Below, in pieces: positions 43,056-52,133 of a DNA stretch of 64,000 bases (within the stretch, counting starts at the first letter, position 1; each line of letters opens with the position of its first letter). Position numbers and translations under genes: made by a program. The DNA is from Pontibacter sp. HSC-14F20 (GTDB lineage Bacteria > Bacteroidota > Bacteroidia > Cytophagales > Hymenobacteraceae), in NCBI RefSeq assembly GCF_019599265.1, contig NZ_JAHZTC010000001.1:372001-436000 (forward strand), given 5' to 3'. Under the pieces are notes generated by a model, which had not been told where the DNA came from, ran no database searches, and saw only the letters and a program-made list of their open reading frames with translations.

Positions 43056-43526
43056 TACTGAATACCTATTATCACAAATTCATATAAAACATCAATTACT
43101 GAATCTTCTTACAATAAAACAGTGTCTGGTAATCTTCCTCCATTATGTTAGCATTGATTAGCAACACTCAAAACTTCGTCAAATCCTTGTTTAGGTTAAT
43201 ATTGGTGATTACAGCTCGAGTCTGTCCATAAGTACATTTTGTCTTTGCCCTTGTATGCTATTCAGCTACCCAAAAACGGTCAAATCCACGGCGGTCAGCA
43301 AGCTTTGCCTTTTCAATACTGTTATTCCTTAGGAAAGAGGCCAACAACTGTGACCAATGGTCGAAGGCATCAAGAGGCGAGCGGTAGATAGCGTTTTAAA
43401 TGTTCATTTTTTGTAAATTGCAAGAAAGCATATACTTACGGTCAGGGTATAGAGCTATCTTGATCATAGCATTTTCATGAACATAATCTGCTACCTTATG
43501 TGCCAAGGTATAGCATTGGTAAGCTT
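43056..43526. other. 470-bp intergenic region upstream of the AraC regulator
   Basis: AT-rich with no supported frame or RNA. It presumably holds the regulator's promoter. AGGTATAG occurs at 43505, directly before the chosen ATG; a GTG at 43500 is in frame but less likely. Confidence 0.5.
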
Positions 43527-44414
43527 ATGGAAACCCTTAAATTTCTTAAGACAGAATGTGGCGTAGAAGTACTCTTGAACGTACTCCACTTTACAAGTGG
43601 TGAAAGCGACTATTTAAAGAAAGTACCGTTCAATACAGATTTTTTTGAGGTCGTTTTCTGTAAGAAAGCCAAGGGGAAACTCCTGCTGAATGATCATCAG
43701 ATCGAACTGACTGGCAACAGCGTCATCTTCCTGTCTCCCTATCAAAAAAGGCAGTGGCATTTCGAAGAGGGCGAACAAGATTTTACCATACTTCTCTTCC
43801 AGGAGGATTTTCTGAACGACTTTTTCGCTGATAAATTATTTGCCTATCGCTTGTTGTACTTTTACCAACTGGATTACCCGCTGAAGATGGATGTCGGAAA
43901 AGAAACAATTCAAAGCTTCTGTACGCTTTTGACCGAAATAAAATCAGAGCTTGTGCATCCCAAGACCGACAGCGGACACATCATACGGTCGCTGCTCTAT
44001 TATATTTTACAGAAGCTGAACAGGGAGTATGCTGTCGTTAACCAACTGAAAATGGAAAGGGACAATGACCATTATGCCTTTCAATTCAAGCGGTTGGTTG
44101 AGATGAACATAAATCAAAAGCAGCGTGTGAGCGATTATGCCGAAATGCTGGGGATTACGCGGGTTTCTTTGAACAAAGCAGTAAAAGAGCAGTTTAATGT
44201 CACAGCCAAGCACCTGCTTAAGCAAAGGCTGCTGCTCGAAATAAAAAACTATCTTTTCCATTCCAAGCTTACGCTCAGTGAGATTGCCTATGAACTCAAT
44301 TTCCCGGAACCCAATCACCTGATGCGATTCTTCAAAACCCAGACAGGTATGACTGCAGGAGAATTTCTGCAGACTAATGGTAAAGATGAATCTTTAAAGT
44401 GTAGAATTTTCTGA
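43527..44414 (+). CDS. AraC-family transcriptional regulator
   Basis: A 295-residue regulator from the ATG at 43527. The N-terminal cupin-like sensor (about 1-180) has FFEVVFCKKAKGKLLLNDHQ and VIFLSPYQKRQWHF. The C-terminal AraC DNA-binding domain (about 190-290) has two helix-turn-helix motifs: RVSDYAEMLGITRVSLNKAV and LTLSEIAYELNFPEPNHLMR, ending FFKTQTGMTAGEF. Its ligand and targets are unknown; the alpha/beta hydrolase gene lies convergent downstream and the isochorismatase gene upstream. Confidence 0.93.
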   Translation: METLKFLKTECGVEVLLNVLHFTSGESDYLKKVPFNTDFFEVVFCKKAKGKLLLNDHQIELTGNSVIFLSPYQKRQWHFEEGEQDFTILLFQEDFLNDFFADKLFAYRLLYFYQLDYPLKMDVGKETIQSFCTLLTEIKSELVHPKTDSGHIIRSLLYYILQKLNREYAVVNQLKMERDNDHYAFQFKRLVEMNINQKQRVSDYAEMLGITRVSLNKAVKEQFNVTAKHLLKQRLLLEIKNYLFHSKLTLSEIAYELNFPEPNHLMRFFKTQTGMTAGEFLQTNGKDESLKCRIF

Positions 44415-44429
44415 AGGACATCCGGATAA

Positions 44430-44463
44430 AAAAACCACTCCAGGTTTATCTGAAGTGGTTTTT
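44430..44463 (+). terminator. Terminator of the AraC regulator gene
   Basis: The stem AAAAACCACT / AGTGGTTTTT with a 14-base loop and trailing T residues begins 15 bp after the stop. Confidence 0.88.
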
Positions 44464-44579
44464 TAGTAGACCAAAGGATGGGATTATCGACCTTTATCCA
44501 CAGGGATTTAACTGTTCTAGAGGCTCATCTTTATATGGATTAGGAGCTGAAGCACAGATAATTGCTGCTACCCTTGTAG

Positions 44580-45821
44580 TCATCTAGACCTTTTTTGCTG
44601 GTTGATTTTTTCCAGATTGCTTTTGCTGTTTTTTAGTGTGGAGGCGTCTTTTGCAGCAGTAGCAAGTTCAATGGCTTTCTGGAACTGCTCTTCAGCCTGC
44701 TTTAGGCTGCCTTGCTTCAGTAAGGCTTCCCCGTAGCTATCAAATGCATTGGCCGAGCCAGCATATGCCATCGTGTTATACTTGAAAATAAGCAGGGCAA
44801 CAGGCATTGTAGCCGGGTTGTTAAGATATTGGTAGGCGATGGTGTTGATGGTGCGCTCGCCGAAGCCGGAGCCTTTTAACCCATCAAATACAACTGCTTC
44901 GGCTTTGGGTTCCTTTCGCTGCTTCAGGTACACTGCCGCCTGCACGAATTTATCATCTAAGGCCGTCATTTTGGCTTCGTGCTCCTGCCGAGCCTTTTTC
45001 TTCGTTGCCTCTTGCACCACCTGACTGATGGCGTTAATCACCAGTTCCGGCTCCTCCCTATGTATGTTATGGCTACTATTGGCAGTTATAACATGCGCGC
45101 CACTGGTAAACTGGCTGAAGAATTCACTGTGCAGCGCTCGCCATACTTCCACACCCTTTGGTTCGTGGAGAAACAATTCCGGGTTTGCCATTTTCTGCAC
45201 AGAGGTAAGCACCACAGCCGGTACTTGTGGCAACTTTCCGAAGTCAGGCAAAGCAGCTTTTTCGAAAATCCTGTTTATGGCTTCATTTTCCTGCTTGAAC
45301 CTATCGGGTGTAAAGCTGTTTTGCAGCTCCATGTCCTTTACGGCCTTGGCATAATCTGCCTTTTTGAGTTCCTGCATCATTCTTTCATGCGCCGGATCAA
45401 CAAAGACCAGTCCTTTCACTTTATCCGGATGTTGCGCCGCATAGGCTCGGATAATGAAGGCGCCGTACGAATGGCCCACTAAAATGAAAGGAGGTTTCAA
45501 ATTTGCCCGATCGATGAGAGTGATCAGATCCTGTACAGCTGCCTCTAGGGTTTGAGGCTTTGGATTGGGTTCGGATTTGCCCGTTCCGGCTCTTGAATAC
45601 AGCATCACCTGGTTTGTGTTCATTACTTCAGAAGCTACGTTGCCCCATACTTTGTAGTCTGTTCCGAAGCCGGATTCGAAGATAACGGTGTATTCGCCAG
45701 CTCCTGCCTGTATCATCTCTAGCGAGTGATCCCCGACATTAGTCATTTTGGTTTGTTGGGCAGTTGCCAGTGTCATGTTCCCGAAGAAAAACAGCAGCAG
45801 GAAGGTTTTTTTGATTGTCAT
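44580..45821 (-). CDS. Secreted alpha/beta hydrolase with C-terminal TPR-like region
   Basis: A 413-residue exported protein (signal peptide about 1-21, ATAQQ). The alpha/beta hydrolase core spans about 30-270: VIFESGFGTDYKVW (oxyanion region), nucleophile elbow VGHSYGAFI (Ser), VFVDPAHERM (acid) and SSHNIHREEP (His). After about 290, helical repeats with ALLKQGSLKQAEEQFQKAIE indicate a TPR-like tail. The substrate is unknown. A 23-bp palindrome 146 bp upstream may be an operator. Confidence 0.9.
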   Translation of the reverse strand: MTIKKTFLLLFFFGNMTLATAQQTKMTNVGDHSLEMIQAGAGEYTVIFESGFGTDYKVWGNVASEVMNTNQVMLYSRAGTGKSEPNPKPQTLEAAVQDLITLIDRANLKPPFILVGHSYGAFIIRAYAAQHPDKVKGLVFVDPAHERMMQELKKADYAKAVKDMELQNSFTPDRFKQENEAINRIFEKAALPDFGKLPQVPAVVLTSVQKMANPELFLHEPKGVEVWRALHSEFFSQFTSGAHVITANSSHNIHREEPELVINAISQVVQEATKKKARQEHEAKMTALDDKFVQAAVYLKQRKEPKAEAVVFDGLKGSGFGERTINTIAYQYLNNPATMPVALLIFKYNTMAYAGSANAFDSYGEALLKQGSLKQAEEQFQKAIELATAAKDASTLKNSKSNLEKINQQKRSR

Positions 45822-45966
45822 AGTTTTAGTTGTTTTTAAAAGTTTAAGATTAATTGGGGCTGTCTTGGATAGCTGGAGCTGTTGCTGACTCTAAATATCC
45901 TTTTAACAATGACTACTTTTCTGGTTCAAGTGTAATGTGGTGACCTAGTAATGTAAAGGTAAGCAT

Positions 45967-45989
45967 AGTACTTTGTAATACAAGGTACT
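45967..45989. promoter_or_regulatory. Operator-like 23-bp palindrome
   Basis: AGTACTTTGTA-A-TACAAGGTACT is a near-perfect dyad (11-bp arms, one mismatch). Its form resembles operators of small winged-helix or TetR/PadR-type repressors. It is 146 bp upstream of the minus-strand hydrolase gene; no such regulator gene is in the window. Confidence 0.6.
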
Positions 45990-46185
45990 GTTTAATATAT
46001 ATATATTCTTTTAGACGAACTGGTGTATTTTGTCTCTGAACACTGCCTGGCTCTGGTCGAGCGTAACGAAGTAGAGAAAAGACAGCATGAGCTGCTGGAT
46101 TTGCCTTTGTCCTGTTACAAATAGTTTAAGCATTATTGAAGCCAAGCGGAAGGAGGGAAGCTGCTTTAGTGTCTGAAGTGCATAA

Positions 46186-46219
46186 AAAAGCCGCTTCAGG
46201 TATACCTGAAGCGGCTTTT
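46186..46219 (-). terminator. Perfect 34-bp palindromic terminator after tRNA-Glu
   Basis: AAAAGCCGCTTCAGGTA and its exact complement meet at AGGTATACCT. On the minus strand it lies just 3' of the tRNA and ends in T residues. Confidence 0.85.
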
Positions 46220-46222
46220 GAG

Positions 46223-46294
46223 TAGTCCGTAGGGGAATCGAACCCCTGTTGCCAGAATGAAAATCTGGAGTCCTAACCCCTAGACGAACGGACC
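46223..46294 (-). tRNA. tRNA-Glu (anticodon UUC)
   Basis: 72 bases fold as a cloverleaf. The acceptor stem is GGTCCGT/ACGGACT (G-U at the first pair), the D-arm region GTCTAGGGGTTAGGAC, the anticodon stem CCAGA/TCTGG with loop TTTTCAT (anticodon TTC), and the T arm AGGGGTTCGATTCCCCT. CCA is not encoded. Confidence 0.95.
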
Positions 46295-46434
46295 ATTCTG
46301 TCGTATTGTGATGCAAATATAGCGGGTTGCTTTTATTTTGCAAATGGCAACTGATACTTTTTATTGGATTTAGAGCCCATTTCAGGCTAACTGATTCATT
46401 TATAACCAGAAATAATTTACGCATTCTAATTATA

Positions 46435-47298
46435 TCAGCTGCTTAGCTGGGGCTCCAATTCAAAATAGCCCTCTAAACTTAGCTGACCAATGGCCGGAGC
46501 TACACAGTCAATTTTGCTTACGGCTGTCATAAAGGCGAGCTTGTCGTACAGGCTTCTGCTGATCAGGCGCACAAAAGGAAGCAGCGTTTCTACGTAATCG
46601 AAGGGAATTTCGGCAACACGACCGGTATAATTTGCTGCTTCACAGACCAGCTGCGCCAATTCCTGGCGGGTATAGGTGACAGGGCCGCCCAGCTCGAGCG
46701 ACTGGTTACGATTTCCGATGCTCGAAATGGCTATGCGGGCAACATCACCATCAAAAATCGGATTAGTGAGTTTATCCCCCTGGCCAAGCTGCCCGATGTG
46801 CCCTTTTCGGGCCATAATCGCCATTTCTTCAAATGCTGAGAACAAAGCGACTGGTTTCAGGATGGTATACGTTAGCGAACTGTAACGCAAAGCCTTTTCA
46901 AAATCGGCGTGTGCTTTGAAATAAGCCAGCTGCGGAAAGTGCCCGGCACCGTATGCTGATACATAAACGAATTGTTTAACGCCAGCCTGTTCAGCTTCTT
47001 TTAATAAATGGAGATTTGCTTTGTAATTGATGCTATGAAAAGAACCGCTGCCTTTGTGACGAAGGCTCAGATTTTTACCCAGGGCAGATATCACCACATC
47101 TACTCCCGCACAGCAACCTTCCAGGGAGTGTGGCGATGTCGCATCGGCAAGTACGAGCTCTTCCGGGTCCGGAAAAAGTGATTGCGCCTTTTTCAGATTG
47201 CGCGCCAGCACACGCACTTCATATCCCTGCTGTTTTAGCTCCCGGAAAATATGCCTCCCCAGGTGCCCGGTAGCGCCAGCCAGTAGTACTTTTTTCAT
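46435..47298 (-). CDS. NAD(P)-binding atypical SDR (NmrA-like)
   Basis: A 287-residue Rossmann protein. GATGHLGRHI (about 8-17) is the dinucleotide motif, then LARNLKKA, DVVISALGKN and VYVSAYGAGHF, with no classical YxxxK, typical of NmrA-like or complex I-associated NDUFA9-like SDRs. It probably binds NADP(H) as a sensor or reductase. It lies upstream of the tRNA and divergent from the T9SS plug gene. Confidence 0.9.
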   Translation of the reverse strand: MKKVLLAGATGHLGRHIFRELKQQGYEVRVLARNLKKAQSLFPDPEELVLADATSPHSLEGCCAGVDVVISALGKNLSLRHKGSGSFHSINYKANLHLLKEAEQAGVKQFVYVSAYGAGHFPQLAYFKAHADFEKALRYSSLTYTILKPVALFSAFEEMAIMARKGHIGQLGQGDKLTNPIFDGDVARIAISSIGNRNQSLELGGPVTYTRQELAQLVCEAANYTGRVAEIPFDYVETLLPFVRLISRSLYDKLAFMTAVSKIDCVAPAIGQLSLEGYFELEPQLSS

Positions 47299-47480
47299 AG
47301 TGTTGGGCTGTTTTTCTGTTTATTTTATATACGGGATAAAGTTTTGATCTGCAATGGATTAGGAGAAAAATACAATGAACCACTACGTTGTTCGTCAAGC
47401 TTTGTTTAAAAATTCCTATCTTAGGATCTACTTTGTGTAAGATGGGCATGTACTTGTCTGCCATTACCTGAAAGACTCAT

Positions 47481-48803
47481 ATGATGCACTTAAGTAAGTT
47501 GAGCAACGCGATTGTGCTTGCTTCTATTTGCCTGGGCTTAGCAGCCTGTGTTCCGCTCGAGCAGCAGGGCTACGACACTTCGGGAACTACAACCCAGCAG
47601 ATTATTCGCTACCAGGACTTCGTGTATGATAACAGTATACGATCGGTGCAATGTTACCGCGGCACTGGAGGGCCAGAGGCCGTACTCGAGCCCGCCGTAA
47701 TTTCCATAGGTCAGGAGCAACCCATCCTGCTCGAGTTTGACCGTCTGAATGCCGGTCCGCAGCGACTAGTGGCCAAACTTGTTCACTGCAACGCCGACTG
47801 GACTCCTTCCGGTCTTAATGAGGCACAGTACCTCAACGACTTCAACGAGTTCTTTATTACGGATGTGCAGAACTCGATCAATACCCGGGTGCCTTATGTC
47901 CATTATCGTTTTCGGGTGCCCCGCGTGAAACTGAGCGGCAACTATGTGCTACAGGTGAGTGAGGAGGGAGGCAATCTGCTGCTGACCAGGCGTATACTGG
48001 TATACGAGAATTTAGTAGCGGTGACCGCTAAACTGGGTGTGCCGACGGGTCCGGAGGGAAGAGCAGCGCGACAGCCTGTCGAGTTCAACGTGTTTTACAA
48101 AGATTATGCGCTGGTAAATCCGGCGCAGGAAGTAAAAGCGGTCATGCGCCAGAATCACCGTTGGGACAATGCCAAGGTATACACGAAGCCAGCTTTTGTG
48201 CGTGACGATCAGCGACGTCTGGAATATGTTTTCTTTGAAGCAAAGGATCATTTTCTGGGCTTGAGTGAATTCCGTTCATTTGACTCGCGCAGTATCCGCT
48301 TTAAAGGACTAGGTATAGAGCAGATCAACCTGGAAGTATCGCCGGTGCATATTCAACTACAGCAGGAGCGCATCAGGGTAGGACAGGTATACAGCCAGGA
48401 TCCTGACGCGGATGGCAAGATGCTGTACGGCAACCGGGAGTATGGCAACTCGATCGTGAATGCCGACTATACCTGGGTTGATTTTGAATTGAAGACAGGA
48501 GAGGAGCAGGGAGAGGTATACCTGCAGGGCGGCATGACAGAGTGGTTATTAAACGACGAAAGCCGTATGCGCTATGACCAGGAGCAGCAGGCTTACAAGG
48601 GCAGACTTTTATTAAAGCAAGGATATTATAACTATTACTATGCACTGAAACCTGCTAACGCACAAACTGCCGATGCCAGTTATTTTGAGGGAAGTCATTT
48701 CGCCACAGGCAACACCTATGATATCCTGATCTACTACCGCCCGCCGGGTTCCCGTGCCGACCTGCTCATCGGGTATGAAGAGGTCCTGTTTAATAACAGA
48801 TAA
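47481..48803 (+). CDS. Type IX secretion system plug protein (DUF5103)
   Basis: A 440-residue lipoprotein-like protein (signal with SICLGLAAC, Cys at about 23). The order of segments matches the T9SS plug (former DUF5103): PILLEFDRLNAGPQRLVAKLVHCNADWTPS, FITDVQNSINTRVPYVHYRF, PEGRAARQPVEFNVFYKD, NHRWDNAKVYTKPAFVRDD, and the C-terminal YDILIYYRPPGSRADLLIGYE. In this system the plug closes the periplasmic side of the SprA translocon. Its presence implies a T9SS in this organism; other T9SS genes are outside the window. Confidence 0.94.
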   Translation: MMHLSKLSNAIVLASICLGLAACVPLEQQGYDTSGTTTQQIIRYQDFVYDNSIRSVQCYRGTGGPEAVLEPAVISIGQEQPILLEFDRLNAGPQRLVAKLVHCNADWTPSGLNEAQYLNDFNEFFITDVQNSINTRVPYVHYRFRVPRVKLSGNYVLQVSEEGGNLLLTRRILVYENLVAVTAKLGVPTGPEGRAARQPVEFNVFYKDYALVNPAQEVKAVMRQNHRWDNAKVYTKPAFVRDDQRRLEYVFFEAKDHFLGLSEFRSFDSRSIRFKGLGIEQINLEVSPVHIQLQQERIRVGQVYSQDPDADGKMLYGNREYGNSIVNADYTWVDFELKTGEEQGEVYLQGGMTEWLLNDESRMRYDQEQQAYKGRLLLKQGYYNYYYALKPANAQTADASYFEGSHFATGNTYDILIYYRPPGSRADLLIGYEEVLFNNR

Positions 48804-49015
48804 GGCGCTGCATAAATACCTGGATGTGGGTATTTCGGAATTTGAAATGTACTTATACCTTTGAGAATGACAATATAATGATATGATCGGGAGCTGGTTT
48901 AGATAAGCTTGTCTTTTCAGGCTGGCTTCCGTGACTATCAGCTTTTTATGCTTATCTGATTGATTGAAATCGGTTTATTATCGTTGAGATAGGTTTAGCG
49001 TCCATTGTTTACAAA

Positions 49016-49041
49016 AAAAGGCGGGATCACTCCCGCCTTTT
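49016..49041 (-). terminator. Terminator of the ychF gene
   Basis: The stem AAAAGGCGGGA / TCCCGCCTTTT with loop TCAC and a T7 run on the minus strand lies 23 bp after the ychF stop. Confidence 0.92.
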
Positions 49042-49063
49042 GTATGATAGTCCAGTCTATACC

Positions 49064-50161
49064 TTATACGTTGAAACGGAAGTGCATAATGTCGCCGTCC
49101 TGTACTACGTAGTCTTTTCCTTCTACTGCCATTTTGCCGGCTTCCTTAATCTTCGCTTCTGACTTATATTCCTGGTAATCCTTTAGCTTGATCACTTCTG
49201 CACGAATAAAGCCTTTCTCGAAATCAGAGTGGATAACGCCAGCAGCGGCAGGTGCTTTCCAGCCTTTGCCAATAGTCCAGGCGCGAACTTCTTTTACACC
49301 AGCTGTGAAGTAAGTGATCAGGTCCAGCAGGTCATAAGAAGCACGGATCAATTTGTTCAGGCCAGACTCTGTCAAGCCATATTCTGCCAGGAACATCTCT
49401 TTTTCTTCCGGGTCCGTCAGCTCTGCGATCTGTGCTTCGATAGAAGCTGATATAAGGACAACCTGCGCATTCTCGTTCTTCACATGCTCTTCCAGGGCTT
49501 TAGAGTATTCGTTACCCTCCAGCATCGAGTTCTCATCTACGTTGGCAGCATAGATCACCGGTTTGTCCGTGAGCAGGTTAAGTTCGCTGATCGTTTCCTT
49601 GTCTTCTTCAGTTGCTTCGAGGCTGCGGGCGTTCAGGCCTTGCTCCAGGTGGTTCTTGTATTTATCAAGTATAGCCAGCTCCTTTTTGGCTTTCGCATCA
49701 CCGGCCTTGGCAGAGCGCTGTACCTTCTGCAGCATTTTATCAATCGATTCCAGATCCTTGAGTTGAAGTTCGGTATCGATGATTTCTTTATCAGAAATCG
49801 GATCTACTTTGCCGGCTACGTGTACGATATTTGGATCTTCGAAGCAGCGCACCACGTGGATGATGGCATCAACCTCGCGGATATTGGCCAGGAACTTATT
49901 GCCCAGTCCTTCGCCTTTGCTGGCTCCTTTTACAAGGCCGGCAATGTCCACAAATTCAATTACCGTTGGCAACACGCGCTGCGGGTTTACCAGTTCTTCC
50001 AGAATTCGAAGACGCTCGTCAGGCACCGTAATAACGCCCACGTTTGGTTCGATGGTACAGAAAGGGTAGTTGGCAGATTCTGCCTTGGCATTCGAAATAG
50101 CGTTGAACAAAGTGGACTTGCCCACATTTGGCAGTCCCACGATTCCGCATCTTAGTCCCAT
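49064..50161 (-). CDS. ychF: Redox-regulated ATPase YchF (Ola1 family)
   Basis: A 365-residue Obg-like P-loop protein. GLPNVGKSTLFNAI (about 8-21) is the G1 motif; the G3 region is FVDIAGLVKGASKGEG; a coiled coil spans about 125-200; and the C-terminal TGS domain (about 280-365) contains DLITYFTAGVKEVRAWTI and KGFIRAEVI. The non-canonical NxxE-type G4 (YAANVDE) gives ATP rather than GTP preference. The usual length is about 363. It associates with ribosomes and is linked to oxidative stress. A clear -7 box lies 30 bp upstream. Confidence 0.97.
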   Translation of the reverse strand: MGLRCGIVGLPNVGKSTLFNAISNAKAESANYPFCTIEPNVGVITVPDERLRILEELVNPQRVLPTVIEFVDIAGLVKGASKGEGLGNKFLANIREVDAIIHVVRCFEDPNIVHVAGKVDPISDKEIIDTELQLKDLESIDKMLQKVQRSAKAGDAKAKKELAILDKYKNHLEQGLNARSLEATEEDKETISELNLLTDKPVIYAANVDENSMLEGNEYSKALEEHVKNENAQVVLISASIEAQIAELTDPEEKEMFLAEYGLTESGLNKLIRASYDLLDLITYFTAGVKEVRAWTIGKGWKAPAAAGVIHSDFEKGFIRAEVIKLKDYQEYKSEAKIKEAGKMAVEGKDYVVQDGDIMHFRFNV

Positions 50162-50190
50162 TTATCTTTATCTTGTTTTATATCAGGGCG

Positions 50191-50198
50191 CAAAGATA
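50191..50198 (-). promoter_or_regulatory. Bacteroidota promoter -7 element for ychF
   Basis: TATCTTTG on the minus strand matches TAnnTTTG exactly, about 30 bp before the start codon. A matching TTTG -33 element at the right spacing is not evident. Confidence 0.65.
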
Positions 50199-50235
50199 CG
50201 AAATTTCAGCAAGTATAGGGCAGGGGATACGGCTA

Positions 50236-50266
50236 TAAAAAAAGCCCGTGCAGGAAACACGGGCTC
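50236..50266 (-). terminator. Terminator of the DUF3276 gene
   Basis: The stem AGCCCGTG / CACGGGCT with loop CAGGAAA and a T run on the minus strand. Confidence 0.9.
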
Positions 50267-50293
50267 TCGGTCGCTAAACTAAAAACGTGGAAT

Positions 50294-50650
50294 CTATTCC
50301 CACTTCAGTTCTTCATCAAAAGACACCTCGGCACTGGCCACCGGCACCGGAATTGCTTCGGTTTCGGTTGGGTTTTCGAGGGCGGCAAGAGCCTCTTCTG
50401 TCAAAAGCTCAGATTTAACATGATCGATGGTGCCCTGTAAGGCTTCCATGAACTTCACGAAGTCCTCTTTGTAAAGGAAGATCTTGTGTTTCTCGTACGA
50501 GAACTCATCATCCTTAAACTTGCGCTTGCTCTCTGTGATGGTCACATAGAAGTCATTTGAGCGAGTTGATTTCACATCAAAGAAATACGTTCTCTTCCCT
50601 GCTCTTACTCTTTGGGAATAAATTTCTGCTTTGTCGTTGTTCTCTTCCAC
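50294..50650 (-). CDS. DUF3276/PUR-family nucleic-acid-binding protein
   Basis: A 118-residue protein with the PUR-alpha-like fold found in Bacteroidota (DUF3276). YSQRVRAGKRTYFFDVKSTR and NDFYVTITESKRKF form the beta sheet, and FLYKEDFVKFMEALQGTIDHV the helix. The acidic, Val/Glu-rich tail is variable. PUR repeats bind single-stranded DNA or RNA; a role in this phylum is not settled. Single gene with a strong terminator. Confidence 0.94.
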   Translation of the reverse strand: MEENNDKAEIYSQRVRAGKRTYFFDVKSTRSNDFYVTITESKRKFKDDEFSYEKHKIFLYKEDFVKFMEALQGTIDHVKSELLTEEALAALENPTETEAIPVPVASAEVSFDEELKWE

Positions 50651-50766
50651 CGTGTTATAGACGTTAAATTCAACTTTCTGAACCTAAAGCTAACATATTG
50701 TTCTGATATATAAAAATTTTTGAATTTAAATTTCAGCCTTTTAACAACCCTGCAGAGAATAAATTT

Positions 50767-50774
50767 TATATTTG
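50767..50774 (+). promoter_or_regulatory. Bacteroidota promoter -7 element for rlpA
   Basis: TATATTTG matches TAnnTTTG, 25 bp before the ATG at 50799, which implies a very short leader. No strong TTTG -33 box is at ideal spacing. Confidence 0.55.
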
Positions 50775-50798
50775 TCACCGGACCAAATATAGTATAGT

Positions 50799-51209
50799 AT
50801 GAATTTTCTTTCACTTATACTAGTATTCCTTTTTTCATTCAACTCCGGTTCAGTCTTGTATTCAGCTGACGGCAAGGCTTCTTACTACGCCGACCGCATG
50901 CAGGGCCACCGGACAGCCAACGGAGAACGCTACGACAAAAACCTGCTGACCGCCGCCCACGCCACTCTGCCGTTTAACACGTTTGTGCAGGTGACCAATC
51001 TGCGCAATGGTAAGACTGTAGTAGTGCGCATCAACGACCGCATGGCTACCAGCCGTCACCGCATCATTGACCTGTCCAGGGCTGCGGCGCAGCAGATTGA
51101 GTTGATCCGCGAAGGGGTTGCGGCGGTTCAGGTGCACGAAGTTGCTGACGACGGACAACCCGAAATGACGACAGTCGTTTCAGAAATAAAGCCGACCGGA
51201 AAGAAATAA
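50799..51209 (+). CDS. rlpA: RlpA-like double-psi beta-barrel protein
   Basis: A 136-residue exported protein with a short signal peptide (LILVFLFSFNSGSVLYSADG). The double-psi barrel is diagnostic: GKASYYADRMQGHRTANGE, AAHATLPFNTFVQVTNLRNG, RINDRMATSRHRIIDLS and the catalytic Asp of the RlpA lytic transglycosylase fold. No SPOR domain follows, unlike classical RlpA, so this is the short form. It should act on septal peptidoglycan. 12 bp separate it from the DUF58 gene on the same strand. Confidence 0.9.
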   Translation: MNFLSLILVFLFSFNSGSVLYSADGKASYYADRMQGHRTANGERYDKNLLTAAHATLPFNTFVQVTNLRNGKTVVVRINDRMATSRHRIIDLSRAAAQQIELIREGVAAVQVHEVADDGQPEMTTVVSEIKPTGKK

Positions 51210-51221
51210 GCCTATACCTGT

Positions 51222-52133
51222 ATGAAAAAGCCGCTCACCCTAGCCGATGTTCAGAAATTTGAGAATATGGAATTTCTGGCCAAACAGCTGGTCGAGGGCT
51301 TTATTACAGGGCTCCACCAGTCGCCCTACCATGGTTTTTCGGTAGAGTTTTCGGAGCACCGCCTCTATAACAGCGGCGAAAGTACCCGCCACATTGACTG
51401 GAAGGTATACGCCCGCACCGATAAGCTGTTTGTGAAGCGCTTTGAGGAGGAGACCAACCTACGCTGCCACATCCTACTTGATGTATCGCCTTCCATGTAT
51501 TATCCGGTGGAAAATCACGGGAAGCTGACTTTTAGTGTTTTGTGCGCCGCTGCTTTGGCCACCCTGCTACGCAAGCAGCGCGATGCCGTGGGGCTGGTAA
51601 CCTTTGCCGATACCATACGCCAGCAAACGCCTGTGAGGTCTACGGCATCGCATCTCCATACCTTGTTATTGTTGCTACAAAAACAACTGGAAGAGGCACC
51701 GACACGTGCTCAGACCGATGTAGCTTCCGTCATTCACCAGATTGCCCAGCAGATTCCGAAACGCTCGCTGGTGGTTATTTTGAGTGATATGCTGGGCCAG
51801 CACGAAAACAGCGATGCCATTTTTGCGGCTCTGCAGCACCTCAAGCACCAAAAGCACGAAGTGCTGATCTTTCATGTGATGGACCGCCGCACTGAAGAAG
51901 AATTTGATTTTGCCGAGCGGCCTTACGTGTTTGTGGATGTGGAGACGGGCCAGGAGCTAAAGTTGCAACCCTCGCAGGTAAAAGGGCACTACCAGAGCGC
52001 CGTAGCCAGGTATAAGAAAGAACTGGAGCTCAAGTGTGGTCAGTACAAAATAGACTTTGTGCCCGTAGACATCAGTGAGCCTTTTGACAGAGTGTTGTAT
52101 AGCTACCTGGTGAAGCGGGCGAAGGTACGGTAA
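51222..52133 (+). CDS. DUF58 domain protein (MoxR-associated type)
   Basis: A 303-residue cytoplasmic protein. The DUF58 core is clear: GFSVEFSEHRLYNSGESTRHIDWKVYART, FEEETNLRCHILLDVSPSMYY, and a VWA-like fold with the MIDAS-type DVSPS and SDMLG. DUF58 proteins typically pair with MoxR ATPases and BatA/BatB; here no moxR adjoins, but a BatA-like gene is cut by the right edge 11 kb away. It shares a likely transcript with rlpA and ends one base before the convergent glycosylase gene. Confidence 0.93.
   Translation: MKKPLTLADVQKFENMEFLAKQLVEGFITGLHQSPYHGFSVEFSEHRLYNSGESTRHIDWKVYARTDKLFVKRFEEETNLRCHILLDVSPSMYYPVENHGKLTFSVLCAAALATLLRKQRDAVGLVTFADTIRQQTPVRSTASHLHTLLLLLQKQLEEAPTRAQTDVASVIHQIAQQIPKRSLVVILSDMLGQHENSDAIFAALQHLKHQKHEVLIFHVMDRRTEEEFDFAERPYVFVDVETGQELKLQPSQVKGHYQSAVARYKKELELKCGQYKIDFVPVDISEPFDRVLYSYLVKRAKVR

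Larger units (their letters stand above)
45822..46222. other. Intergenic region upstream of the alpha/beta hydrolase gene
   Basis: About 400 bp without a supported gene. It contains the dyad at 45967-45989, an AT repeat (TATATATATA near 46000) and the tRNA terminator at 46186-46219. An open frame through the tRNA region is rejected because it includes translated tRNA. Confidence 0.55.

Noticed and set aside
46011..46424. 137-codon open frame on the minus strand
   Set aside because: It translates the tRNA-Glu and its terminator; the protein is not plausible.
49484..50155. Plus-strand open frame of 223 codons opposite ychF
   Set aside because: Shadow of the very conserved YchF gene.
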